NCBI GenBank assembly: GCA_003354025.1
Contig: PIVU01000004.1
Coordinates: forward strand, 1 to 51,536
Length of the DNA stretch: 51,536 nucleotides
DNA from: Nitrospirota bacterium
Lineage (GTDB): Bacteria > Nitrospirota > Thermodesulfovibrionia > UBA6902
Direction: 5' to 3'
The position numbers and the translations under genes were made by a program. This document shows, in pieces, positions 17,349 through 26,181 of this stretch. A model generated the notes under the pieces. The model worked only from the letters and a program-made list of their open reading frames with translations. It had not been told where the DNA came from and made no database searches. Numbering within the stretch: position 1 is the stretch's first letter; each line of letters begins with the position of its first letter.

Positions 17349-19793
17349 TTAATTTACATTAACTGTTATAGAATCCTCAAAGTATTGGCCCCCGTCCTTA
17401 TTGCCGTTCATGTTTATATCAACACCAAAGTAGTATGTATAAGCGCCCTTAGCGGACCTTGAGTCGTTCTTGACAGTTATAGGCCCTGTATTAGTCATAG
17501 TGTCCTGCTTGTAATAGGAAGAACCTCTTCTCCATTTTCCGTTTGAAGAGTCATAATAGTAGAAACGATTACGGTATTCATACAGGACCCACCAATCGGC
17601 CTTTTTGCCGTCAAAGTCTTTCGGGTCCAGCTGTATGGTTACCGTTACGTTTTCTCTGTTGAGAACGTTGGCGGCGTCAGTAGAGCCATTGACTATTACT
17701 TGAGGGACAGGATGTTCAAGGACTGTTCCTTCAAGAGTTAATGTAGATGTTGGAGTAGCAGGATCATCTGATGCTATGGAGATGCTGGCGGTGCTTGAGC
17801 CCAGAGTTGATGATGAGAAGTCAACATCAAAGGTGCAGGTTTTTGTCGGTGCAAGGGTTTCTCCTGAACAGTTGTCGTTTTCATTAAGAGTGAATTCCGA
17901 GGCGTTTGTGCCGTTGATTGCTATATTGCCTACAGAAAGGTTTTCATTTCCTGAATTCGTAATCATAATAGTCCTTGTGGCAGATGTAATAACAGTGCCT
18001 GTAAACTCAACCTGGGGGGACTGGCATGTTACCCAGACATTATCGATTGCCCAGAAGCCGCTGGAACTGCTGTTTGCATAACTGAATCTTACCTGTGCAT
18101 TACTGCTGTCAGCTGTGGAGCTGATGTCTACATTTTTCCACTGCGGTGAAGGATAGCCGTCATCTGTGTCTACATATAAATTGCTTGTCCAGGTCTGGCC
18201 GCCGTCATCGCTTACATCGACTTCGAAGCTGCCTGAATACCAGTTGTACTGATTGCTGAACTCAAGCTCCACATTGCTGCAGGAAGGTGTTTCGAAGGAG
18301 TCTGTAACGAGTACTTCATTGGAGGTTGCTGAGCATGATGAGTCAACTATAGCTGCCGGCTCAACAAAGGGGTATTCCATGTTCTGTCTGCAGGAGTTGT
18401 CTGTATTCCAGCTTCCCTGGTTTGTCCATGTATCAGGAATACCCTCTGAAAAATCTTCGCTCAGAATAACTTTGCTTACTTTAATGATCGGGGCACAGCC
18501 TTCATCAATCTGTCCGTCGCAATCATTATCAAGATCATCACATGTTGCTTCAGTACTTTCAGTGGGAGAACCAGGTGTGCATGAATTGACTTCTGATCCA
18601 TCCTGACACTCTATCTGGCCTACTGAAGAGCATACCCCTGCTCCGCATGAAGTAACAGTGATTACATAATCGTTGTCAGCTGTTCCGCTGCAGTTTTCAT
18701 CTATGCCATTACAATTGTCATCGCTTGCCCCGGGGTTTATGCCGGCGCTGCTGTCATTACAGTCGTTACCTGCTGTTGTCTGACACTCAGCAGGTTCACA
18801 GCCAGTACCTGTGCATGTGCCGCTGATCGAGCTTGCATAGTAACTGTCGCTGTCGCTGTCGCAGTAATAATCTATTTCAGGCAAATCGGCTGACGTGAAA
18901 GTTGAATCAGATGATGTTGCCAGGTTGCCTGCGGCGTCACGGCTCAGCACTCTGTAATGATAAAGAGTAGATGCGGAAAGTCCGTTTATGCTTTGACTGT
19001 GGCCTGTGACTGAAGATGAGTTAAGTGTGGTGGAACTGCCATATGAAGTTGTGGTGCCGTATTCAATCTGAGTGTCGGCTGCTTCATTGGTTGTCCAGGT
19101 TATAGTAACGGAGGATACGGTGATTCCTGCTGACTGTATATTTGAAATGACAGGTGAAGTAGTATCCGGTGTTGTAAGCGTATAGTCTGATGAAATCGCC
19201 AGGTTGCCGGCAGGGTCACGGCTCAGTACTCTGTAATGATAAAGAGTGGAAGCGGATAGACCGGTAATACTTTGGCTGTGGCTTGTAACCGTTGATGAAT
19301 CAAGCGAAGTAGAACTGCCATAGGAGATTGTAGTTCCATATTGGATTTTTGTGTCTGCAGATTCATTAGTGGTCCATGATATGGTTGAAGAAGTCTCAGT
19401 AATTTCTGAAGCTAGTACGCTTGAAATGTCAGGAGATGTTGTATCAGAGGCAGGACCAATAGGTATGGGCTGTTCGCTTGAATAGTTGCTTTCATTTCCG
19501 GAGGTATCATAGGCCGTGAGAGCAATGTAGTAAGTAGTTTCATATTCAAGGCCGCTCAACTGGTACGTAGTTACATTACCGATATCAATGCTCTGGGTGT
19601 ATGTGTCTGATGAAGTTCCATAATAAATAATGTACCCTTCAAGATCGCCAAGGGGAGACCCGTCTTCATTTTCGGTGGGCGCGTTCCAGGTCACTGTTGT
19701 ATCTGCGGCATAGCTCGTAGTAGCGCCAAGTATAATGAGACAGAAAAGTAAGATACGTAGCAAGATATGTCTGTTGTTGTTATTAATTGTCAT
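17349..19793 (-). CDS. Large exported FN3-repeat adhesin-like protein
   Basis: The start at 19793 gives 814 aa and has AAGGAG nine bases upstream; longer frames reach into the terminator hairpin. A signal peptide ends SYA. Three fibronectin type III modules follow (about 30-305), the second and third nearly duplicated. Next come two Cys/Asp-rich MopE-like metal-binding stretches (NDCNDSSAGINPGASDDNCN; CDDLDNDCDG), a jelly-roll-like region near 440-600, a choice-of-anchor-D-type Ig domain near 600-690, and a unique C-terminus rich in Tyr and Lys. There is no PEP-CTERM signal. It is probably a secreted surface adhesin or matrix protein, controlled by the riboswitch upstream. Confidence 0.85.
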   Translation of the reverse strand: MTINNNNRHILLRILLFCLIILGATTSYAADTTVTWNAPTENEDGSPLGDLEGYIIYYGTSSDTYTQSIDIGNVTTYQLSGLEYETTYYIALTAYDTSGNESNYSSEQPIPIGPASDTTSPDISSVLASEITETSSTISWTTNESADTKIQYGTTISYGSSTSLDSSTVTSHSQSITGLSASTLYHYRVLSRDPAGNLAISSDYTLTTPDTTSPVISNIQSAGITVSSVTITWTTNEAADTQIEYGTTTSYGSSTTLNSSSVTGHSQSINGLSASTLYHYRVLSRDAAGNLATSSDSTFTSADLPEIDYYCDSDSDSYYASSISGTCTGTGCEPAECQTTAGNDCNDSSAGINPGASDDNCNGIDENCSGTADNDYVITVTSCGAGVCSSVGQIECQDGSEVNSCTPGSPTESTEATCDDLDNDCDGQIDEGCAPIIKVSKVILSEDFSEGIPDTWTNQGSWNTDNSCRQNMEYPFVEPAAIVDSSCSATSNEVLVTDSFETPSCSNVELEFSNQYNWYSGSFEVDVSDDGGQTWTSNLYVDTDDGYPSPQWKNVDISSTADSSNAQVRFSYANSSSSGFWAIDNVWVTCQSPQVEFTGTVITSATRTIMITNSGNENLSVGNIAINGTNASEFTLNENDNCSGETLAPTKTCTFDVDFSSSTLGSSTASISIASDDPATPTSTLTLEGTVLEHPVPQVIVNGSTDAANVLNRENVTVTIQLDPKDFDGKKADWWVLYEYRNRFYYYDSSNGKWRRGSSYYKQDTMTNTGPITVKNDSRSAKGAYTYYFGVDINMNGNKDGGQYFEDSITVNVN

Positions 19794-19814
19794 TATTCCC
19801 ATCTCCTTCACCCC

Positions 19815-19854
19815 AAAAAATAAAGCCTGTTTCCCTAAAGGCAAACAGGCTTTA
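19815..19854 (-). terminator. Expression-platform terminator of the c-di-GMP riboswitch
   Basis: On the minus strand TAAAGCCTGTTT (19854-19843) pairs with AAACAGGCTTTA (19832-19821) and is followed directly by six T (19820-19815). This is a textbook intrinsic terminator between the aptamer and the RBS of the FN3 protein. The AGTGCTTT stretch just upstream could pair with the first arm as an antiterminator, but whether ligand turns the gene on or off cannot be decided by eye. Confidence 0.88.
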
Positions 19855-19884
19855 TTCCAATAGATAAACTCTGGGAAAGCACTG

Positions 19885-19966
19885 CTTCTTCGACGACCCG
19901 GCTATCCTTTACAGGACCCGTGGCTTTGTGTCCCCTGGTTACCCAGGGTTTACCCTTATCGGAAAC
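19885..19966 (-). ncRNA. c-di-GMP-I (GEMM) riboswitch aptamer
   Basis: The minus strand carries the GEMM-I core: AGGGTAAACC (19956-19947), a stem CCCTGG/CCAGGG (19948-19943, 19938-19933) capped by the GNRA tetraloop GTAA, then GGACACAAAGCC (19933-19922). The second stem region runs from CGGGTCC to GGATAGCCGGG, followed by TCGTCGAAG. The base matching G20 of the Vc2 riboswitch is G, as expected for c-di-GMP rather than cGAMP. The consensus GACGCAAAGCC appears here as GACACAAAGCC. An intrinsic terminator follows, then the FN3 protein gene. Alignment to the family was done from memory. Confidence 0.88.
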
Positions 19967-19992
19967 GATTTATTTATTTCTATCTTAGGTAT

Positions 19993-20035
19993 ATGATAAA
20001 AAACGGATTGCGGAGTTGGATGTGATTTGAATCAC
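19993..20035 (-). promoter_or_regulatory. FNR-type site and -10 for the riboswitch transcript
   Basis: GTGATTTGAATCAC (20022-20035) is an inverted repeat of the TGAT-N4-ATCA class recognised by Fnr/Dnr regulators. On the minus strand TATCAT (19998-19993) is a candidate -10 giving a start near 19986. This places the palindrome centre about 42 bases upstream, where class II Fnr-type activators sit. A Crp/Fnr gene ends 185 bases away. Confidence 0.5.
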
Positions 20036-20219
20036 GAGAAGTGTAAATAAATATTACAATAGTCTAAAAAGCAATTAAGTACGGCATGTTACGAAGGGGC
20101 CAGCTGACATGATATGTAAATTTAAGTGTCACTATCGCTGGTGGTATGAAGCCGGTTATTAGTTGAATAGAGCAGAATGATTATCGATCAGGAAGGTTGA
20201 ACTGCCAGCCAAAAAATAA

Positions 20220-20918
20220 CTATGTTCTAATATCAAAATCATCTCTGAGAAAATCGGGGCTTAATCGAATTGCCTTATTTTCAATAATGCTGATTTCCTT
20301 GCTCTTCTGCAGTTTGTCAAGCACCCTTGTAACTGTTTCCCGGGTAAGTCCGGTCATGTCTGAAATATCCTGGTGAGTCAGTTTGATTTTCAGAACAATA
20401 CCTTCCGGAGTTTTCTCACCATACTCATCGCATAACATAAGAAGCAGCATTTTTGTTCTATGGGAAGCATTATTGAAATTCAATAACTGTATAGTGTCCC
20501 AGGACTGTCTCAAACGTGTGCAGAGAATCTTTAAAAGGTTTTCTACGACTTTATCCTGAGAAAAGAGTATTGAGAAAAAATCTGGCTGGGATATTATCGA
20601 TATCAGAGAATCTGATGTTGCTATGACCGATGCCGGAGTTGTTTTGCCGTCGATTAAGGACATTTCCCCGAAAAAGTTGCCCGACTGGTGCATGGCGAGA
20701 ATAATTTCTTTGCCGTCTTCTGTTGTGCGAACGACTTTAACTTTGCCGGATAGGATAAGGTACATGTACTTATTTGTATCAGCTTCATAAAGAATGGTCT
20801 CATTTTTTCTAAACTGCTTAACTACCATCCTTGTGATGATATTGTCGATACTCTTGCTGTCCAGCGAGGAGAATAATTGCGTTTTCTTCAGAAATTCATT
20901 TTTGTGGCTATCGTCCAT
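20220..20918 (-). CDS. Crp/Fnr-family transcriptional regulator
   Basis: A 232-aa regulator with an N-terminal cyclic-nucleotide-binding-like beta roll (about 15-130, with SGKVKVVRTTEDGKEIIL and GNFFGEMSLIDG) and a C-terminal winged helix (LTHQDISDMTGLTRETVTRVL near 180-200). The recognition helix has E-x-x-T-R, close to the E-x-x-S-R of FNR that reads TTGAT half-sites. No N-terminal cysteine cluster is present, so it is not an Fe-S oxygen sensor of the FNR kind. The effector is unknown; Dnr-like NO sensing or a nucleotide are options. It is divergent to prsK and next to the riboswitch-controlled adhesin gene. Confidence 0.88.
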   Translation of the reverse strand: MDDSHKNEFLKKTQLFSSLDSKSIDNIITRMVVKQFRKNETILYEADTNKYMYLILSGKVKVVRTTEDGKEIILAMHQSGNFFGEMSLIDGKTTPASVIATSDSLISIISQPDFFSILFSQDKVVENLLKILCTRLRQSWDTIQLLNFNNASHRTKMLLLMLCDEYGEKTPEGIVLKIKLTHQDISDMTGLTRETVTRVLDKLQKSKEISIIENKAIRLSPDFLRDDFDIRT

Positions 20919-21215
20919 TAAAAAAATATCCCCGGTAATTCATTGCCCGAATGCTGTAAGGGACTATATTTACAGACCGGATCAGGCGTTTTATTATGTA
21001 TATTATAGTAGATGATAACATAACTTTAAGTAATAATTATATATTTGAACTTGTTACATAGTATGGTGCAGAAAGGTGCTATAAAGGGTCATTATTGTTA
21101 AAATATGAAGAATGTTTTGTTTACGGGGATTGAGCGGGCTCAATATTTTGTATATCAAAGGTTGTTTTGAAGTATAATGCTATTTGTAAAATAAAACGCT
21201 TTGCAGGTAAGTTGG

Positions 21216-23279
21216 ATGATATCATTAATAATTTCGATCGTTGCAGCCGGAACAGCCGTACTGGTAGCTTTTGCGGTTATATTTAAGCGTCATCACCTGA
21301 GGCTTAATGTTGCATTCTCCATAGGTCTTCTCGCAACAGCGGTTGTGATCATGGGTGATGCCATGGGTATGTATAACCCTGCATCTTTATTCCAAATGAA
21401 GAGGATTGTGTTTGTTGCCGAGTCTGTAATGGCACCTTCATGGCTTTTGTTTGCACTTAGCTTTGCCCGGCATACATTGAGCGGGTCAATCAATAAGCTG
21501 TCAAAAACCCTTGTTCTGGGCTCTCCTGTTTTAGTCATATTTTGCCTTGTAGTCCCCTTAGACTATTTTTATTATGTCCAGCTGATCGGAGAATCTAAAG
21601 TTCTTTATCTTAACTATGCCGGGTATACCTTTAAGTTGATTGTGCTCTTTTATTTGCTAATGTCAATTGTGAATATCGAGGCAACATTGAGATGCTCCTC
21701 CAACACAGAACGTGCGAAAATCAAAGAGACACTGATTGGAGTGGGGGGGATTGTGGCAATTAACATATTTTATTATAGCCACGCGCTTCTCTACCGCTAT
21801 ATTAATATGAATCTTGTTTCCGTTAAAGCAGGGATAATTCTGATTTCTGTTTTATTTATCGCCTATTCACTCCTGCGAAATAATGTGATGGATGTGCAGG
21901 TTGTTGTATCGAGAAGGGTCGTCTACAGGTCAATAAGTATTTTTGTTGTTGCTGTGTATCTTGTGGGCATAGGTATTCTCGGCAAAGGTATGATGTATGT
22001 AGATCCTCAAGTTGGAGAGAATATAACTATATTCCTTGCTTTTGTGGGAATGATAGCGATTGTAGCGGTAATCTTTTCAGAGCAGCTTAGAAGAAAAGCT
22101 GTTGTCATAATCAGTAAAAATTTTTACAGGCATAAGTATGATTATCGGGAACAGTGGCTGCGGTTTACCCAGCGTATATCCCTGAAACATTCATATGAAG
22201 GACTTCTGGGTTCAATAGCAGAGGGATTTAAGGACTCTATTGGTTCTGAAAGTGTTGCTATCTGGCTGGATGACAGGGGTAATGGAAAGTATGCTTGTGT
22301 AAAGGCGGTAGAGACAGGGGAAGGCAGCAGCAGGCCGAATAAAGAGCTTATTGATTTTTTAAAGGAAAAACAGTGGATACTATATATTCATGATCCTAAA
22401 TGTAATGAAACGGTTTTGAAAAGTGCGGACTTTATGGAGGAAAACAATGTTTGTCTAATAGTGCCTCTTCTGCATAGGGATAAACTTATAGGATTTATTA
22501 TATTGGGAGAAGCTCTGGCAAATGTTGAGTATAATTATGAAGACTATGATTTGCTGAAAACCCTTGCCAGGCAGGCCACGGCCTCTATTCTTAATGCCAG
22601 ACTGTCGGAAGAACTAATAGAGGCCAAAGAGATGGAGGCAATCGGAAAACTTTCCTCCTTCGTTATTCATGATCTTAAGAATGCGTCGTCAATGCTTACT
22701 ATGCTTGCTCAAAATGCAGAAGAGCACATTGAAAATCCGGATTTTCAAAAGGATGCTATTCGCGGCATTGCAAACACATCGGAGAAGATTAATAGAATAA
22801 CTATGAAGCTGAAGAATCTTCATCAGAAGACAAGTGTTAACCTGGAGTATCATGATTTGGGAATGTGTGTAAATAAAGCCGTAAGTGAATTTAGTTTAAA
22901 TGAAAATATAAAGCTGAATTATACAGAAAAGGAGACTGTTGAAACTAAGTTTGACATAGAGGAAATTCATAAAGTAGTTGTTAACCTTATAATGAATTCG
23001 CTGGATGCCATCGGGCACAAGGGCAGTATAGATGTTGTAGTGGGAAAGGAAAACAATATACCATTTATTAAGGTTTCAGATGACGGACCTGGCATGTCCA
23101 GGGAATATTTAGAAAGGGACCTTTTTAAGCCTTTTCATACTTCCAAGAAAAAGGGGTTGGGAATAGGGTTGTATCAGTGCAAAACTATAGTTGAAGATCA
23201 CTCTGGAAAGATCAGGGTGAATAGTGTTGAAGGGGAAGGCACTGACATAATAATATATCTGCCAAGTTATATTATTTAA
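21216..23279 (+). CDS. prsK: XrtA/PEP-CTERM system histidine kinase PrsK
   Basis: A 687-aa kinase. The N-terminus has about eight hydrophobic segments (residues 1-290) typical of PrsK, then a GAF-like domain (about 310-460, with SVAIWLDDRGNGKYACVKAV). A histidine kinase core closes it: H box SFVIHDLKNASS near 485, N box NLIMNSLDAIG near 592, G boxes DDGPGMS and GLGIGLYQ. ATG 21216 follows AGGT by seven bases and is preferred to the TTG at 21201. PrsK with PrsR marks genomes with exosortase/PEP-CTERM sorting and is thought to control PEP-CTERM and exopolysaccharide genes through sigma54. PrsR lies 1.2 kb downstream. Confidence 0.92.
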   Translation: MISLIISIVAAGTAVLVAFAVIFKRHHLRLNVAFSIGLLATAVVIMGDAMGMYNPASLFQMKRIVFVAESVMAPSWLLFALSFARHTLSGSINKLSKTLVLGSPVLVIFCLVVPLDYFYYVQLIGESKVLYLNYAGYTFKLIVLFYLLMSIVNIEATLRCSSNTERAKIKETLIGVGGIVAINIFYYSHALLYRYINMNLVSVKAGIILISVLFIAYSLLRNNVMDVQVVVSRRVVYRSISIFVVAVYLVGIGILGKGMMYVDPQVGENITIFLAFVGMIAIVAVIFSEQLRRKAVVIISKNFYRHKYDYREQWLRFTQRISLKHSYEGLLGSIAEGFKDSIGSESVAIWLDDRGNGKYACVKAVETGEGSSRPNKELIDFLKEKQWILYIHDPKCNETVLKSADFMEENNVCLIVPLLHRDKLIGFIILGEALANVEYNYEDYDLLKTLARQATASILNARLSEELIEAKEMEAIGKLSSFVIHDLKNASSMLTMLAQNAEEHIENPDFQKDAIRGIANTSEKINRITMKLKNLHQKTSVNLEYHDLGMCVNKAVSEFSLNENIKLNYTEKETVETKFDIEEIHKVVVNLIMNSLDAIGHKGSIDVVVGKENNIPFIKVSDDGPGMSREYLERDLFKPFHTSKKKGLGIGLYQCKTIVEDHSGKIRVNSVEGEGTDIIIYLPSYII

Positions 23280-23487
23280 CTTAACGGTTGGCAGAGTATG
23301 TTTTTCAGAAAATAGAGGTATAATTGTCAGTAGACTGACCGGTTCAGAAAAGATATGTTAAAGATATTTATTGAAGTGCCGAATAGTAACTATTTAATAA
23401 CAGATCAAATAATTAATGTACTATATGTTTAATGCTGATAAATCATGTTCCCCTTAATGGGAAACCCATAGCCAGGAGGAGGATATT

Positions 23488-24312
23488 TTGACACAGGATG
23501 AAATGGAAAAATTGATGTCTATGAGTCTCGATGAAAAGATTGAATATTCAAAGAAAATAATTAAAGAAGCGATTGAAAACCACGGTGTGGAAAATATGGC
23601 TGTTGCATGGACAGGAGGCAAGGACAGCACGACAATGGTCTGGTTGTTCAGGGAGGCATGTAAAGAACTGGGAGTCCAGGTTCCCAAGTGCATGTTTATT
23701 GATGAAGGATATGTATTTGAAGAGATCTGGGACATATTTAATCAGCTTAAAGAAGAATGGGGCCTGGATGCACGAATAGCCAAGAATACTGATGTGAGCG
23801 ATAAGGCGGAGAAGGTCGGTGACATGGTAAAAGTCAGCAGCCTCAATGAGCGGAATAAGAGTGAAATTGAAGTGCTCGAGTTTGAGGATGAAGAGTTTCC
23901 TTTTGAGCCTGAATCATTTGTCGGTAATCACCTCATGAAGACGGTAGCCATGAATGTCTTCATGGAAGAGAATAATGTTAAGTCCCTTGCAACTGCCATC
24001 AGGTGGGACGAGCAGGAGGCAAGAATAGAAGAAGACTATTTTAGTCCGAGGAGAATTCCTCCCCATGAGCGTGTCCAGCCTATCTTGCATTTTACAGAGC
24101 GCGATATATGGAATTTTATGTTTAAGTATGAACTCCCTTTTTGTGTTTTGTACAAAGAAGGTTATCGCTCGCTGGGTGCAAAAGGATCCACCACTAAAAT
24201 GTCTGATATTCCGGCATGGGAACAGGACCTTGAAAATACCTATGAAAGAGCTGGGCGCGGTCAGGGCAAAGAAGAGATTATGGGCAAGCTCAGGGATTTA
24301 GGATATATGTAA
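23488..24312 (+). CDS. PAPS reductase/CysD-like PP-loop protein
   Basis: The gene starts with TTG at 23488 behind the strong GGAGGAGGA. The 274-aa product is a PP-loop ATP pyrophosphatase-type protein: AWTGGKDSTT near residue 40 is the SGGxDS-like motif, and IRWDEQEARIEEDYF with ERVQPILHFTERDIWNF is typical of the phosphoadenosine phosphosulfate reductase/CysD superfamily. No catalytic ECGLH tail of true PAPS reductases is seen. Its place between prsK and prsR suggests a role tied to the PEP-CTERM system, for example polysaccharide sulfation or nucleotide activation, but this is inference. Confidence 0.8.
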   Translation: MTQDEMEKLMSMSLDEKIEYSKKIIKEAIENHGVENMAVAWTGGKDSTTMVWLFREACKELGVQVPKCMFIDEGYVFEEIWDIFNQLKEEWGLDARIAKNTDVSDKAEKVGDMVKVSSLNERNKSEIEVLEFEDEEFPFEPESFVGNHLMKTVAMNVFMEENNVKSLATAIRWDEQEARIEEDYFSPRRIPPHERVQPILHFTERDIWNFMFKYELPFCVLYKEGYRSLGAKGSTTKMSDIPAWEQDLENTYERAGRGQGKEEIMGKLRDLGYM

Positions 24313-24452
24313 ACGATCCACTATGTAGCCTCATGACTATTTCTAAATCAGTTTTGGGTGCATCCTGTAGTGAATAACAGACAAGGTGTTAGTGTAAACC
24401 ATAAACGATTGATCATTATTGCTAATGCGTAAACATATGTGCAGATAGCTGC

Positions 24453-25874
24453 ATGATCAAAAATACGCAGTGCCAGACAATGGAAAATATCTTAATTATA
24501 GAAGACGATGCTGACATCCAGACTCAGATGAAATGGGGTTTGTCCAAAGATTACACTGTGCATCAGGCATATGACAGAATGTCTGCATTAAAACTGTTTC
24601 AGAAATATGAACCCAGGGTAGTGACCCTTGACCTCGGCTTGCCTCCTGAAGACGATAGTGCGATTGAGGGCTTTGCCTGTCTTCGAGAGATACTTAAAAA
24701 GGCTTATGGCACTCAGGTGATAATGGTGACGGGCAATAATGAAAGAGAAAATGCTTTGAAAGCCATACAAATGGGAGCCTATGATTACTTCCTGAAGCCA
24801 ATAGATATGAATGAATTGAAGGTAATCATAAAGAGAGCATTCCATCTGGCAGACATTGAATCGGAGAATAAGGACCTGCATAAAATTCTCAATAGAGAGG
24901 CGGGTTTCTGCGGAATGATCGGTCAGAGTATGGAGATGCAGAGCATTTTTTCTACTATTCAGAAAGTAGCTTCAACTGATGCCACAGTTGTTATTACGGG
25001 AGAAAGCGGCACCGGCAAGGAACTGGTTGCAAGAGCATTGCATGATAACAGTACAAGGAAGAATGGACCGTTCATCCCGATTAATTGTGGAGCTATTCCG
25101 GAAAATCTGCTTGAATCTGAGCTTTTCGGTCATGAAAAGGGTTCGTTTACCAATGCCTATGCCCAGCAGAATGGTAAGCTTGAATATTCAAATAAGGGAA
25201 CTCTGTTTCTTGACGAAATCGGGGAAATGTCTACAATGCTTCAGGCGAAACTGCTGAGGTTTTTGCAAGAGAAAAAGCTCCAAAGGATTGGGGGGCGGAC
25301 TGATATTGAAATTGATACCAGGGTTATTGCTGCGACTAATATTGATTTGCAGACTGCAATGAAGGAAAACAAATTCAGGGAAGATCTGTTTTTCAGGTTG
25401 AGTGTTATATCTATCGAGATTCCACCTTTGCGTGACAGGGATTTTGATCTGGAGCTTCTCTCCAAAGCGTTTCTGGAGCGAAACAGGGTGACGTTTAAAA
25501 GCAAGGCAACAGCTTTTAGCCGTGCCTCGATGGACGCAATTATGAATTACTCATGGCCTGGCAATGTAAGAGAGCTTGAAAACAAAATTCAGAAGGCTGT
25601 AATAACGACGGATGCTAACATTATTGAACCTGATGATCTTGGGCTGAGTGAAGAATCAAACACCCGGAGTTCTGGTGATCGGGTGGACCGCAGATACTAT
25701 GGAGTTACCCTGAAAGAAGCCCGCAAAAGACTCGAAGTAGATCTAATAAGCAGTGCAATTGAACGGAACAAAGGCAATATTAAGCGTGCATCAGAAGAGC
25801 TTGGCATCAGCCGCCCGACTCTTTATGATATGATTGAGAAATATAAGCTGTCAGTTAAAGACAGTCAAAAATAA
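24453..25874 (+). CDS. prsR: PEP-CTERM-box response regulator PrsR
   Basis: A 473-aa sigma54-type activator. The receiver has the acidic pair in IIEDDAD, the phospho-acceptor Asp in VVTLDLGLPP near 57 and Lys in YFLKPID near 112. The AAA+ domain has GESGTGKE near 182 and FLDEIGEM. The GAFTGA sigma54-contact loop reads GSFTNA (residues 230-235), an unusual variant; the neighbouring GlrR-like protein has the standard form. A Fis-type helix-turn-helix (IKRASEELGISRPTLYDMI) ends the protein. ATG 24480 (MENILIIEDD) is an equally good start; neither has a clear RBS. Partner kinase is PrsK. Confidence 0.9.
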   Translation: MIKNTQCQTMENILIIEDDADIQTQMKWGLSKDYTVHQAYDRMSALKLFQKYEPRVVTLDLGLPPEDDSAIEGFACLREILKKAYGTQVIMVTGNNERENALKAIQMGAYDYFLKPIDMNELKVIIKRAFHLADIESENKDLHKILNREAGFCGMIGQSMEMQSIFSTIQKVASTDATVVITGESGTGKELVARALHDNSTRKNGPFIPINCGAIPENLLESELFGHEKGSFTNAYAQQNGKLEYSNKGTLFLDEIGEMSTMLQAKLLRFLQEKKLQRIGGRTDIEIDTRVIAATNIDLQTAMKENKFREDLFFRLSVISIEIPPLRDRDFDLELLSKAFLERNRVTFKSKATAFSRASMDAIMNYSWPGNVRELENKIQKAVITTDANIIEPDDLGLSEESNTRSSGDRVDRRYYGVTLKEARKRLEVDLISSAIERNKGNIKRASEELGISRPTLYDMIEKYKLSVKDSQK

Positions 25875-26021
25875 TATCTGCTGCAGCATTGCAGTGGTCA
25901 CACTGCGTCAATTCCCTGCTTTTTCCATGATGCTTTAAACCGTTATTCTATAGACAAACAGATTAGATGTTATGAAGTGATGAAGGTGCAACAGTATGTT
26001 ATTTAAAGGAAAAATGTGGGG

Positions 26022-26067
26022 GCAAGTTGTGTAAAATAAACTTGCGCGCTTACGCATATATGTAAGC
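26022..26067 (+). promoter_or_regulatory. Two adjacent dyads upstream of the PEP-CTERM gene
   Basis: GCAAGTT (26022-26028) is repeated inverted as AACTTGC (26039-26045), and GCTTAC (26048-26053) as GTAAGC (26062-26067). They lie 115-160 bases before the start codon, a distance suited to a sigma54 enhancer site. A clear -24/-12 element is not visible, so PrsR binding is a guess. Confidence 0.35.
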
Positions 26068-26181
26068 CTAATATGCAATATGAGAATTTCATATTTGATT
26101 GTTTGACTTATATATACTAATATGAAAGAACTACCCGTATATTTATCATTAAAACATGGTTTTATTAAACAGGGGCCTAAC

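Noticed and set aside
18900-19450. Repeated DNA inside the adhesin as a CRISPR or mobile repeat
   Set aside because: The repeats are in frame and encode FN3 modules.
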